Assembly (NCBI RefSeq): GCF_002443255.2
Contig: NW_019211458.1
Location: 11,616,402 to 11,680,401 of the forward strand
Length of the DNA stretch: 64,000 nt
Source of the DNA: Varroa destructor
Lineage: Eukaryota > Arthropoda > Arachnida > Mesostigmata > Varroidae
Direction of reading: 5' to 3'
Shown here: positions 1 through 13,800 of the stretch, piece after piece
Numbering within the stretch: the stretch's first letter is position 1
Layout: each line of letters starts with the position of its first letter
The notes under the pieces: model-generated
What the model saw: only the letters and a program-made list of their open reading frames with translations
What the model was told of the DNA's origin: nothing
Databases searched by the model: none
Position numbers and translations under genes: made by a program

Positions 1-1725
1 GATCAAAAACTGAAATAGCAATTTTTTTATAATCAATAAGCTTCAGTTTATTTCTATGCTTACGCGAGGAGTTCAGGTGGCGCCACCTTCTGTAGCGGGC
101 GAGCCTCCGTAATGTCCACCTGGCGAGTACGGCTGTGCTAACACGATTGCCTTTGCCACCATATCTTCCACGTCAGTTCACTTGACGGCCGCGGACGTAG
201 ACGTCTATTAATCATATAATATACATAGTGCAAGGCGAAGCATGTATGATATAATTGCAATTAGTCTTCGAAATTGTTTCATGAAAAAATTTTAAATTTG
301 TCATCATTCTTATCAAGTGTTGAGCAACTCTTTTCTCGGAACTAGTTTCGTTTGCTGTCGTAGTAAAATTTTCTAGTAATATTTTCCCGTAATGGTCTGC
401 ATTTTAGTTCAGGTTGCGACCCTGCTGTAGAGATTAAGTTGAAGTTAGGTTCTATCATAGATAATAGACTCGTTTGTTGACGCGAACAAAAGGTCTACCT
501 CAGATTCTAATTGTGAAGTTGTATGGCGAGCGCCTAGCGGCTGCTCCGAACAAATCTTGCGCGTTTCATTCATCATTTCCAGCCATCGAAGCAAAAAAGC
601 CAATAACATTTCTGACAGGATTTCCGAGTCCAACTGAAACGCCTGTGCGTATCGCAAGAGCTGATATATGCGCGTGTAGGCACAATTGGCGCTTGACTGG
701 AAATAGACATTCAAACTCAAGTGATTCTATCTTTTTTGAACTCTGCCGAGCGTCATCAGCTACAGCTTTAACGGTTCTGGTCGAGATGGCATGAGTGCCA
801 GCATGCTTGAAAAGTGACGCATCCCTGACGCCAGTCCTCAGAGTTGCTATTGCTTCACAGTTTGTCAGATTTTTCAGCGTCACACATACACCCTCGGCAT
901 ATTGCCAGCAGTCTACGTCATTTTTGAGAACAAGGTGCCACTTTATCGATAAGAGGACTCAAAGTAACCCCCAGAGCAGTATGAAATTACTTCACTCTAA
1001 CCGACAAGTAGAAATAAATTTGGACACGTAAATTGAACTCTGTCTTATAGGCATGGACACCTCTTGCAACGTCAAACTAATATAACCATAAACCTCTAAA
1101 AGCGGATTGTAGCCACAGTCGTAACTCTTTGTGCTATATCATAAATAGAACTAGACAATAAAATTCAATATTACGCTTAGGCGTGAGTTTAGAAGAGGTA
1201 TTGACGAAAGGTTGAATCAAACGGATCAGACCCTTCATGTCTGTAGGCTGACTCGTTTGCCGTTCGGTGAAATCGATGTCGCCGAAAAAATCCTGAATCC
1301 AACATTTATCATATCAGGATATAAAATAATGCCCGTCACCCATAAAAACTGAGGAAAGTTCGTGTGTGACCGACTTTGCCTCTCGATATTATATTCAGCT
1401 AAGTACGGTAACGACGACTTGGCCACGTCACGATTCGGAGAAAGAACAGCAACTGCAACGTAGTCTTACTCTTAGACAATACACAATATAGAGTCGAAGC
1501 AGTAAACTGAAAATGGAAATAATATATTGATAGCTTAAGAAGATAGGCCCTCTTTTACGGCGGACAAGGTCTTTCCAACTGGAGTTCTATTTGGTACAAT
1601 TAAAGTATCAAGTTTTCCCTGGTCGATCCTCGACGTGGGGTGCTTTTCGCCTCTGGAGTCGTGACGTTCGGTTGGGTAAGTTACTTGTCTGTTGCATCTG
1701 AATGTTGCTTTTTGTCCTGTTACAG
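1..1725. other. Upstream intron or intergenic DNA before the first Epac exon in the window
   Basis: No exon could be supported here. The 3' end is the polypyrimidine tract and AG (1724-1725) that open the first Epac exon, so at least the last part is intron. Positions 61-210 are more GC-rich than their surroundings and contain a perfect 14-bp palindrome at 75-88. Positions 445-960 have unusually long open frames on both strands, reported as a finding. An Epac exon for the DEP or first cAMP-binding domain was looked for and not seen. Confidence 0.6.
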
Positions 1726-1871
1726 TCCTTCGGAGCGTCGCAAGGACGATTTGGACACTATCTACGAGGAGCTGACTCGAATCAAAGCACTTTCGCATTT
1801 ATCTAATTCAGTCAAGAGGGAGCTCTCCGGCGTCATGGTTTTCGAATCGCATCCCAAGCGTGATACTGTCT
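1726..1871 (+). CDS. Epac: Epac exon 1 of window: N-terminal helices of the cNBD
   Basis: The acceptor follows a T-rich tract ending in tgttacag at 1725. The first base completes a codon from an exon upstream of the window. Residues 1-48 begin [16 protein letters not shown] and run through KALSHLS and [14 protein letters not shown], the helical bundle and first strand of the regulatory cNBD. The donor is gtaagt at 1872. The last base is the first base of a Leu codon finished by the next exon (T|TG), which restores the LFNQG motif. Confidence 0.95.
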
Positions 1872-4800
1872 GTAAGTAATCATTGCTAAACCTACCATGA
1901 AAACACGTATTAATCCTTATTCGGAACTTTGCTTCAATGCCATGCTGGAATCTGTGGTTACCACTCTATTTGGTGCTATATATTATACTTCATAATGTTA
2001 CGTAAATGTAATCACATATCAGATAAGTGAATGGCGGCATAACGAATCAGCGTTTGCTAACCACAAGCCCAGTTCTTTACCGTCTACACGGGGATTTCTA
2101 GCTCGTGCATCGTCTGAAAATGAAGAAACCTAAAGCTGTATCAAAAAATTTAGAGGGAATTTAGCAAATGCTAATAACATTGGAGGAACGAAATCCACTT
2201 TGTCCGCTTAAATACTGTACATCTATGCAAGCATGCAGAAATAAATCAATTAAGAAATGATCGGCTCTATGTTCTCGTTTTCAATATTGTAGTACACTGA
2301 ATTAATGCGGTATACTAACAGATGTTATTACAAATCTAAGCAGTCTCTTTCGCTGCATTTAGGCAATTTATACGCATATATGCTAAGGGAAAATAAATAC
2401 TTACCAGGAACACCCATGAAAAAGCCTATACGGTAAAAACAGAATCATAATTAGAAATAGTTTCTAAAAGGTGCTACATGATTACGTGCCAAGGCTGCAG
2501 CCTAACACGTATTTTATGTTTTCATCCGATTCATTTCAGTGTTCAACCAAGGAGACGAAGGCAAGTCATGGTACATCATCCTCAAGGGATCCGTAAACGT
2601 AGCTATATATGGCAAGGTAAAATTTGATTTTAGTCCACTTCGTGGTCGACTACGCATCTTCAAGTCGGGCACATTTCGTGTCTATAGAATAAAATATCGC
2701 GATTAAAATTGTAATCTAATTATAAACGAGCACAATCTGATATATACGATCTTATAAAAATTATTTTTAAGGAGAAATTACCGAAAAGATTATGCTCGTA
2801 TTTCTTTGTTTACACCCCTCAAAAAATTTAGAATATGGATCGCGATTCTCTCATTATATAATATTACTGCAGGTCCTACGTTCTTTTTTAATTATAGTGT
2901 ATAAACAAACCATTACGTTCGCTGGTAAGCCTCGTTCTTTTTGACCCTTTGAACAGACTGAATGTATATATTTAACGGCCACGTTTTCACACCTGCGTTG
3001 TCTGTGCTATATCTTCCAGGATGATCGTATTGGTTTCATTTGCCCGCAGAAGCTTTTCATCGCTAATATTTCTTTTAATTGGCTATTGTTAGTGACGCTA
3101 TGCAGTCGTCCGATATATATGGTAATATATCAAAATATTGATAAACAATCAAGCAAGATTGGAGCCTTCTCTCAAACCTGTTCTACTTTTCCATATAAAA
3201 GCAATTGACTTATCAGTATTGAATAAGCTACAATCATGGTATGGGTATGGTAACGGGTACCCTGGAAGATCAACGGTCTGCTATAGCACCGTTCTCCTGT
3301 AGGACGAATATACCGTATGCCACTCGAGATAACGAGGCGATTACCATGGAGGATGTTCTGCATGTCCGACTTGAAAGCGTATTGTTTCCTCTGGGTTTTC
3401 TGAATGGCGGTAGGCATTGTGTCCGCCGTTAATCTTGGCCGCCGTCGTAAGAGCGTTTGCTTATTCGGAGTAAACTGGATGCTTTGGAACTGCATGATCC
3501 ATCGCTTTCTGCAGATGCCTGCGTCAACAGCGAACTTCGTTTGTCATTGTTGGAGACAACTGCCGCTTTCGTCGTTGGCTCTAAGTCATTAAGATGAATC
3601 AACCTAGTCGACGGCTGGTAGCGATTTCTGACATTTTGCATTGGTTATTGATATATTGGCTGCGTATAGAGCTAGCTATTGGTTGAAACATGGTTCTTCC
3701 TTCACCGACAACTGGATCGTTGCTGTGATATTGTACTTATCCTGAAAAAGAATCTATTTCCCCTTTCATTTAGGGACAGGGTAGTTTCTAAAAATCTGTA
3801 TGATTTTCCTTCAGCTAGTATTTTACACTGTCCTTGTATTAATTGTTTAGGCTTCAGGATGTCCCCATGAAAATGTGCCTATTGTATTTTTAGGCGGATT
3901 AACTATCGCTAAATTTTGCCTCGCAGTTGCGTTATAACATTCAGTTTGAAGTCCAAATATGTGGACTTCGAAACAACTGCTCTGGAATTTTGAACGTCTT
4001 CTTCTGAACGCAGAAAAATTAGTGTAAGACACTAAATTTTTTCTAATACCTGATTAGTTAATCCTCTAGCTCTACATTGCAAACAGGTTTGACGACACTG
4101 GACTGTCCTATCATTATCATGTTGTAATAGTATTGCCATTTGCGAAGCTTGTTTACCCTCATCAAGACATTCACGTAACAGCAGCAACAACAGCAACGCA
4201 TCGTCCATTCATTAGCTGTTTAGTAACGGCAGTCAACAGGCTTTGATGCGAGTGTTGCTATACCGTAACCGTTTCCGCATATTTACTTATAATAGTCGAA
4301 CGATTACTGTTTTCAATGACCCAACATTGTTCCTTCCCGGAACCATGTTAATACTACCTCACCTGTATGGAAAAGCGTGTTTACTCTTGACTCGGACGTT
4401 TCGTATTTATTGTAACTCAAGCCAGACCCCACCAGAACCCCGACATCTTTTTGCTCTAAGTCAATGAGCACTGAACTGGCTTTTAGTCCAACTTCTATTC
4501 AAAAGTGTACAAATACTGATGTACAGGCATCCATAGTCGACGCGTTCGAAACGGTACTACCTGAACAACACTAACGCAACAAAATGAACATAATAATATA
4601 AACAAACAAAACGGATAATTGTATGAAACATCAATTTCGGCCAATATTGTATCGTAGCTGTTATTGTTGCTGTTAGTGTTTTTATCGCGCAAACAAGCGT
4701 GCTTCGTAGTTTGCTTCCTCAGACCGACTCAACCATGATCAACACAGATCTGCCGCGTACTTTTGGGTCCTCCAGCTTTACTATTACGCTTGTGCAACGA

Positions 4801-7800
4801 ACTTCAATTCAATCAAAGATTCGGGTGTTGAGTTTTTTTCTTCTGTCGTTACTTTTACGTCTAACGTTCATTTTCATTGCAATTTTTTCTGCCCGTCTGT
4901 GCGTTTAGGGTGTCGTCTGTGTGTTGCATGAAGGAGACGATTTTGGAAAACTGGCCTTGGTCAACGACGCGCCAAGAGCTGCGACCATTGTCACGCGCGA
5001 GGAAAACTGCCACTTTCTACGTGTTGACAAGCACGACTTCAACCGTATTCTCAGAGTGAGTAGTAGCTAAAGGCAATTTTCGACTGCTTCGTCGTCGTGA
5101 CTAGTGGCTTAGGATAGGTAGGCTGGGATAAGATCGATCTGTACTATGTTGACCTGTGTCCGGTAAACTAATTATTGCTTAGAAATTAGCTACTTGGTTA
5201 TTGCACTGATCTAGGCAGTCAAGAAGTCTATCTATATTTTTCACTATAGAAATCTCACATTGTTTGATTAATGTCTCTCTACATATTTTACATATACATA
5301 CTCCCTACATACATACAATTTTTTTCAGTACATTAGGTTACTTAAAACGACGATCTCTGAACCTTATCATATATTTACAAAAATTTGTTAAATATCGTAC
5401 ACAACGAGATTGCTATAGTATAGGTACTGAGGACATGCCTTTTTTAAATTTCGGTCGAATCTCAAATAGTTTTACGTGTTGCACTATTTAACATTTTCAA
5501 CGCTGCCAGCGTACTCGAGGGGCAGCTATAACAAGATGACCGTTACTAGTGTTATGAAGATTCTTGTGGACTTCAGTGATTACGTATTCTTTTTTATCTT
5601 TCATAATATATAGAATTATTCAGTCAAATGCATTTTATTTGGTTATTTAGTATTCAGGAAAAGCTATAGACTGGCACGACTTAGACGATCTTCGTCACTA
5701 TAAAAACAAATTTACGTCGACTCAAACAGCAACATTTGCGCTACAGTTTTTATTTGCTCTCCTCTTTAGCCATACATCCATTAACGGAAGTGCTTGACAG
5801 CTGTGTAACGCTTTTTTGTAGACACATTTAATAATTAACACAATTTGGATCACACGCAAAATGAATAAACATATCTATAAAAATCTGTATATATATACAT
5901 TCAAATAGAGTAATTAAAATTGAAACTTCCCCGCTTCAGCCTTGCTGATATTGTCTTCGGCATCATGGACTGAGAAAGACCCAACCCAATTGCTGGACGG
6001 ATTCGTAGACCACTCTAGTGACATCATCCAATAGATGATTACATATAAAAGAAATATAGCTGGCTCACAAAAGCACACAGGGCGCGAGTTTTCTATACGT
6101 TTTGTTGTGTAGTCGCAGCCGTAGTAGTTTTTTATATAAACGGCGGGCAGGTAGACAGTAAACCACGACAGTGAAACTGGCGATAGAGCGAGCGAGGAGT
6201 TCCCATTAGTTATTTCTACCTCATTATAGGCAAAATTTAAAGAAAATTAAACGTTCTAACCATCAGCTTTAACATTATCATTCTAATTAGGCTGCAACTA
6301 TATGATTGATAAGCAATCATACTTTGACCGGTTGCACTAATCTGGTATATAATCTCAAAAAACAGAATTATACAAAAAAAAAAAAAAACGCAACAATATT
6401 TCTAGGAAATAATAAAATAAACTATGTAACAGGCAGAAATCGCGCTCATTAGTAATGAGTTACCCCAGTTTGAACTGGTAGCTGTCAAACAAGTGGTGTG
6501 TGAATAAGCGGCTTACTAGCTCGCTAGAACTTTTTTTTTTCTAAAAGTCAACTTTGTGTTTTTATCTCAAATATCGATAGTCTGGTTTTCATCCGAAGGG
6601 TCTATTATCGCGCTGACCATCTGATTCGTACTGCAATTGAACCTTACTAAAAACAACCGATACAGATATCAGTGCAGTAAAAAGACTAGACAACAACGTC
6701 ATTATCTTACACCGCGCGAGAAAATGCATCGTCGAAGGCCGCTGAAACAAACTGAAGTCTAGGAGTCGCTCTAAATGTAATTTTTTTTTGACATTGAAAT
6801 GCTTTTAGCTTCACCTGAGCCGCGCCTCGAATAATTGTTTGCTAAATATTTCGAATTGATTTCTATCGATCCTCTGAGGCTAATAGCGAAGCTCGACTTA
6901 TAGCGAGCAGCTGGTCGCTATTATCATAACAAACAATATATACACCTTAATCTGAATAGTACGAATGTTTTTTGTCCTGGGTGATTGCCGTTGTCGCTTT
7001 TCTGAATGAGCTCACCGGACATTTTTATCGCTTAGCGTAGCCGTCCCGATATTACAGTCGACAGCCCTGGCTTTTAAAGGAGCTACGGCACGGGCCAGTC
7101 AAACAGCGCCACCCACTTGTTCTATTTGTCCTGTAACAACAACATCTACACACTACGAATTATAGTAGCTCAATCAATTGAAAACAATGTATGATGTTGT
7201 TACGACCCTCTAGTGCCGTTTAGATTTAGAGGGCAGAATTGAACTCGTCGGAGCAGTCATTCGAGCGAAGGTATTGTATTCGGCATCCGTGCACTGACGG
7301 CTAAATAGGCCCCAGCGCGAAACGCGCGATCAACGTTCTGTCGCGCATATGCTTTCCAAGCAAAACCAGCGGCAGCGATCGTTTTAATAGTACCTGCCGG
7401 CTTTGTCGTTCACTGCGCACTCCGCTCCAACCAACCAGGCATCGAAGAAGCCAGCTGTTCATTGAATCGAAATGCTGGTAGGCGTAAGTAATTCATGAAT
7501 ACATGAATTCGTGTTGCTGCAAGAGAACAACAATGACACGAATATTAGCGTGTACACGTCACCTAAATGAATTAACAGCAAATCCGTTTCCTCACATATT
7601 ACAAATATGGCCGAAGGTGTTGGGTTCGATCCTCACCTGAGACATGATTATCTATTTCTTTTTTCTTTGACCTAGTTCTTTATTTGGGCTGTACGTGTAA
7701 TTACGTTTAATTAGCTCTCACGACGCGTGGCTACGGCATGAAACGCGTGCACTTGACGGCACCTAAAGTAACATCTCACATTATAGCACTGTTCGAAGGG

Positions 7801-10800
7801 TTTAAAGGGAAGGAAGCCATAAGAGCTTCCTGGTGTTGCAGGATCGTCCAAAGGTAAACCCAGCGTTTTTGCTAGTGCACTCCTTACTCGCGGCGTTCAT
7901 ATTCTTATGCATTCCACTCCTAGATAGCTTTCCGTTCTATGGGAAATCTTTTACTGAATTAACGGCACCTTTCAAGTGTTACTTGGTCATTATACAAGTA
8001 CGTGTTATTTATCGAACGAACAGCGTTGGTAGATTATGATTATTTTTCTCGTGCGTAGTTTATTCGAAACTGGTTCCTTACGCGCCACAAGCAACATCGC
8101 CTATTGGTTATGACAGATTTCAGACCCTACAAAGAAGATTTAGAGCATTCTGCTTTTTATTCACTAGTAATAAATAATTTAATCTGTAATTTTACATTTG
8201 TGACCTCATCAAGGTAATTCTAGTCTATCTAGTCTATAGTTCAAACAATTGGCGTCACAGCTCTCTTTTTCGTTACATGCCTTACGCATTCGAGTATACG
8301 ATAAACACAAAAGATTAGGGGGCGAACAATCAAGATCACGACGAGGTCGGTACGATGATTCGCCCACAATAACATTTCCACGTGCGTGCATTTACAACGG
8401 CAGTAGTTAAATCCTACGGGACAAGTACTGATTACGTTTCATTCTGGATCTGAGAATAAAGTAAGATCATTAGAGGTCGGTTGGCTAGAATCTAGCAGTG
8501 TTCATTTGATCCTCTATACAAATCGTTTTTTTCCCTGTTAGCCGCTGCTTGGGTGCCCCGGATTCCCAGTTTTTTTTTTTTTGGGGTTCTGACAGGAAAT
8601 GCGCCAGTTCTTATTTTGAATGGGAAAAACAAAATGCTGAAATTACCGGCAGCAAGAAAGTCGGATTCGTCTCTATAGAACGCGCGGACATATGTCGGAA
8701 GCAGCACGCCGCCGCTCCTGCCCCGCTTGGGAACTGATCCACAAGCGATGTCGTTCCTTCGTTTGTCGACCAGCCTGCGTTTCTTGGCTGGTCCAGTAAG
8801 GAGACACACGGTAGCAAAGCAAATCCAAAAGACATGGTGCACGTCTTTGTCAGCCTCTAGAGTGAAAACTCGATAAAAGTAGTACGTTTCCTTTCTGCTT
8901 CTTCGTGACGCAATGACATGTTGAGTCTCCCTTTTTTAGTTCAATACTTATATAGAAGAGAGTGATCTTTTTTGTCTATAGTCATCAAAAAATTGCATAG
9001 AAAGTTGCATAGAAGAGAATTGGAATACACACGGAAAATACAACGTATTAAGGTACATCTATGGCAAAAAGACGTCTTGATCCCCACGTTCGTAGATATC
9101 GTTAGTAGCGCGTGCGCTTTACAGTATTTTGTTATCGATCATCAAGTATTTAATGTAGTACGATAGTAAAAATTACTTCGAAGTACTATAAAAATGCTGT
9201 ACATCTAGTGCACAAACTGGGTTTGTACACAATTTGCTGTCAAATCACAAATACCGACCGCATTGACTCGGTCCTGATTTAAGACAACTAGTAAATGAAT
9301 TTACCGTACACGCTGGTCCTGAAATCAAATTTTTGGATCTTCAGCCCTTCAGTACGGCCTATATCTTGCGATTCCGACGAGATTGTTCCGGTAATAATGT
9401 TTCGTAAGACATTGTAACTCGCGACTGCTTTTGTAGGGTTTCTGGCCATACATAGTAGGTGCATTTTTTTTCTGTCAATACAAACGATTAGCAGCGGAGG
9501 TACAACTGGCATCGAGATATGCATTTCTACATCTGTTTGCATCGGTAGGAGTTCACGGTAAGTTTACTCAAAACCGCATATTTAAATGCCTCCGTGGTGG
9601 GGGGCCATCACGCCAACGCTCGTATATTTTGTTCAGATTATTTTCGTCCGCTAATACAGCGCCAGCGATATGCTTAGTTTGTCGTAAACTCTATTTCAGA
9701 CCAGGCAGTGCACGCAATGCCCATAAATGGAAACATCAGGCCTAAACATGCAACCGATACATGCGAATTCGTAGGCAAGAATTCCTAGTTGGTCCTTTTT
9801 GCATATCATTTATTATACGTGTTATCGCTCTGGGGTTTAGAAGTGAACAGAGAAAGCGACGACATTAACCAGAACCGATGGAGGTATTATCGACGGTTTG
9901 ATCGTGCGCTCACGTATTTAATCCTTTTCTTTAGCGCCAGATCACATCGCCTTGGACTTGGACGGAACAGAGTTAGAAGCGAGCTGAGTTTCCTTGAGAA
10001 ATGATCAAGACGCTTGTTATGCGATTTCATTGAACGACCGAGGTTTCTAGTCTACGGACATTGTTATCCCTTGTTGTTCGCGCAGCCTATAGAACATAAT
10101 GTGAATGAAATGTGCTTGTTATTACGATTACTACCTTTTCTATGGCCCGATAGAATTACTGAAAATTCATTGAAAATATCTGAAATTTTCAGCGTGTGCT
10201 TCTTCTTAAATCGTTTCATTATTCGATTAATTCCAAACATCGCCACCGTCATCGATCCTTGTCACTTTGAGACCTTTGTTATTAGCAAAGCTCAAGCACA
10301 GTAACCGTTCTTTGTTGATTTCGTAAAATTCAGACACAGTCAACTGGGAATAAACTAGTTGACTTAACATATGAAGTAAAATTTGCACTTGCAATTAAAC
10401 TCAAACGTACGTAAAAATGGTCGACGATTCATTGCTGTACACGGCATAGTTGGGACTTGATACAATCATTCTACAGAGCCGGTGACTCCCGAAGTAGATC
10501 ACCGGCACGGATTTTCGGTTTGCTTAAGTGCTATATATTTTGTCAGCACCGACGGCTAAAATCGGCATGCGCAGACGCTCGACGACCAGTGGCATCAATT
10601 CGAATAACAATGGAGTTAATAGTTTTTCCCTCTGATGAAATCTACTAATGAAAGTATTTTGTTTACCATCTAGTATGGCAGTTCCAAGTATCTGCGAGCA
10701 AATATAGTATAATGTTCTCCTATAATACATCCACATGTGGAAATCGTAGTCGTTATCGTCCTTGCATCAGTACGTATCGCACTCGCATTGGATAGCAGCT

Positions 10801-13800
10801 GCTTGAAATCAAAATAACCCATGAAGAAGGTGCATATCTAGCTTGTACTTGTAGCTTAGCAGTGCGCATGAAACCGTTGGGCTATGCGGTCGGCATTTCG
10901 CGCCCACAATGTAACGCTTTATAGATTTCGTCGATGTGTTGCCTAAGGATATTTCTTTATATAGGCCGGCATATAGGCTGAACCCTAATTCAACATGTAT
11001 TCGGTGTTGTTTTCAGTGTCATTGGACTGGCATAAATTCACGTCTTTTTCTCATCCCTTATCGACATCAATGAAGAAGAATCAGCTTGAGCTTGTCGCTT
11101 TGTTCTTTCAATCATACACCACCTTCTACGCGTTGCAGATATACGTGTTTATGTCTCAATATTTTGAACGCTTCTGTGCGTATTGCGACGCTCTGATCCG
11201 TTTGGCAAGCAGTGTCTTATAACTTAACGGAACTGTCTGTGTGGCCGGCCTCACAACACAATTTAATATACAAGACAAACAAGCATATATCCAAAAAGAA
11301 TAGTGGTTCATTCTCCAACGATTTGGCCTGTCGACAGCTGGTCGTCGGGGGCCTCCCTTCCCTCCCCTGACAACGAGCGATAGAAAGCCCATACAACCCA
11401 CGACTAACTGGGCTTCATCATTGTTCGCATGGCTATCGGTATAGTTTTAGCGCAACTAGGAGGTTCCAGCGAAGTAGAAACGAACGCCGAAAATGAGAGA
11501 AAACACAGATAATGAACTAAGAAGCCGCTACAAATTTTCTGACAGAGGAAAAACTTCGCACAGCGAGTGCCGCTTGCCAAATGAACCTAGACGACCGAGT
11601 TTATGGATTATAAGCTGAAAAATATAAGAAAGGTACACGCTTAACATAAATCAAACCGCCAAAAAATGCATCCACTAAAATGCTATTGCAAAATGGTCTT
11701 TCTATGCATATCCCCAAGTATGGGATCTATCCCGTCGCATCCCATCGACATATGGTACAATGTCGGTAAATGTCCTACTTGTTATGTAACGACATGACCC
11801 CGGCTCCATGTCACTGTATAACACGTCTGCACGTAATAAACGTTCAGTTTTATTTATGAAAACAACTGTATGGGTAGATATTCTTTTGCTTTTTTACCTT
11901 TTGACCGATATAATCGATGTCCTAGTATTTCCCTTATTTTCTACGCGCATATGGCATTTGCGTATCTGTCATACAAAGCATTACTGTGTATCACATTATG
12001 GACAACATAGTTGTATTTATTCATTAAGCAATGTTCACTACGGCAAAGCTTTCATTCAGGATTTGATTGGGCCTCGCGAGAAACTTTCGTCTAAGGATTT
12101 GGGTGTTATCTCAATTAAAATATTATGAAAGTTATCATTTCCTGCTAGATACATACTAATTTAAAACAAAATTTAGCTACAACGTTGAGACAACCACAGT
12201 CAGCTTCAATTACCATAGGGCTATCTATATTTGTACACCCGTGTACATGTGTGCCCGTGGACGTGCTCATTCTATCGAACACTCTCGATGTTAGCACCGC
12301 AAAGTAGCTTTAGATGTAACTAATGAACATGTAGTTCAAAATGAACTTCTATCATATTCTATTGAAAACGATCATAATTGAGCACCGTTTGCTGACTGAT
12401 TGATAAGAGAAAAGGCCCCCACAAGATGAAAATCAACGGGGCTTTCATCATAAAATCATAAAACTTTAGGCTAGAAGGACGGTGATAGTGGCTTAGACCG
12501 ATTTATCATGAAATCGGTCTAAGCCGCTGATATATATATATATATATATATATATTGCACGTATTATTAGCGTGTCACTGGCTTNNNNNNNNNNNNNNNN
12601 NNNNNNNNNNNNNNNNNNNNNNNNNNNNNNNNNNNNNNNNNNNNNNNNNNNNNNNNNNNNNNNNNNNNNNNNNNNNNNNNNNNNAAGCCAGTAACACGCT
12701 AATAATACGTGCAATATACAAGCAGATATGTTAGCTGTTCTTGCTGATTCTATAGCAGAATAAGAGAAAATAGCATATGAAAGATGAAATCTTCTGAGCC
12801 TCGACGCAAGATAGCAATCGCGTGTTCTAAAAAGGCGTCCTGCTGTTGTTGTTGGACTATATGACAGGGCCGTTATAGAAACAGAGAGGAATTGGCACGC
12901 ATTGTGTAGGACATGTGCGTCCATTGATGTATATTACGTGCCTTGACCAACTAATCTTCAAATATTTTAGCCTGATTACTATAGCATCAGGCATATGGAT
13001 GAAAATGTGTCAGGCCTGCGCTACCTTTTTTCTTTATTAGGTGCGCAGCGGAATTATTAAATAATGCGTTGAAACGGTGCTCTAATAAGCGATACTTCTA
13101 CTTCCCAATGCCAACAAATAGACAAGGATTTATTAAGTATTTTTAAACGGAAGTCCCATATTTGTTGATAAAAATGTACAGTCATTGTAACTATAATTTC
13201 GATTTGTATGTGCATCAATATACATTGTAATTATTATTACTATTATAGGATATTAGGAGATCGAATGAACCGTCTCAAGCTGGTTATTTACTATTACGGA
13301 TGCCAGAGGAATTCTAGCAATCAGATCTTTTCGTATTGGCACGAAGGGCCGTTCGTGTTACGCTCGCAAATAGTTCACTAATAAAATGGAATACATGGCA
13401 GAAAAATTGATCTTTCTTCTGGGTATTCAGTCTTATTCTGTAGCTCGAGCACCTCAATACCAACCGATGTTCTAACAGGTAGTCAGGCGATATAATTCGG
13501 TTTACAAAAGTTTTTTGTTATGCTTACGCCGATAGGAATACATAGCGGCAGTCATAGCGCACTGCGGTCGAATTTGGGTTCCAATGTTAAATGCAATGGA
13601 ACAATACAAATCTTGGGGGTTTCGACTTCAACGGTAACAGCGGCAGAATCGACCATTTCGCTCACGTGGCAACAGACCAGCTTTTCATATTTCGGATCAG
13701 TTAAATCGGACAGCAGATTATTTGTTAGTTTTGTAGTGTATGTGCTCAACGCGGCCTAAGCCGTTCGTGCACGACAAGTTCTTGCCGGAACAAATCCAAG

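Noticed and set aside
4877..5059. 60-codon plus-strand frame over the cNBD exon
   Set aside because: The true reading frame, with FGKLALVND and PRAAT, is a different one between the splice sites at 4909 and 5055.
7610..7650. Possible tRNA gene, from GGTTCGATCC near 7623
   Set aside because: Only a B-box-like motif is present; no A box, acceptor pairing or anticodon arm could be placed upstream.
12493..12924. 143-codon minus-strand open frame
   Set aside because: It is open only because it crosses the 100-N gap.
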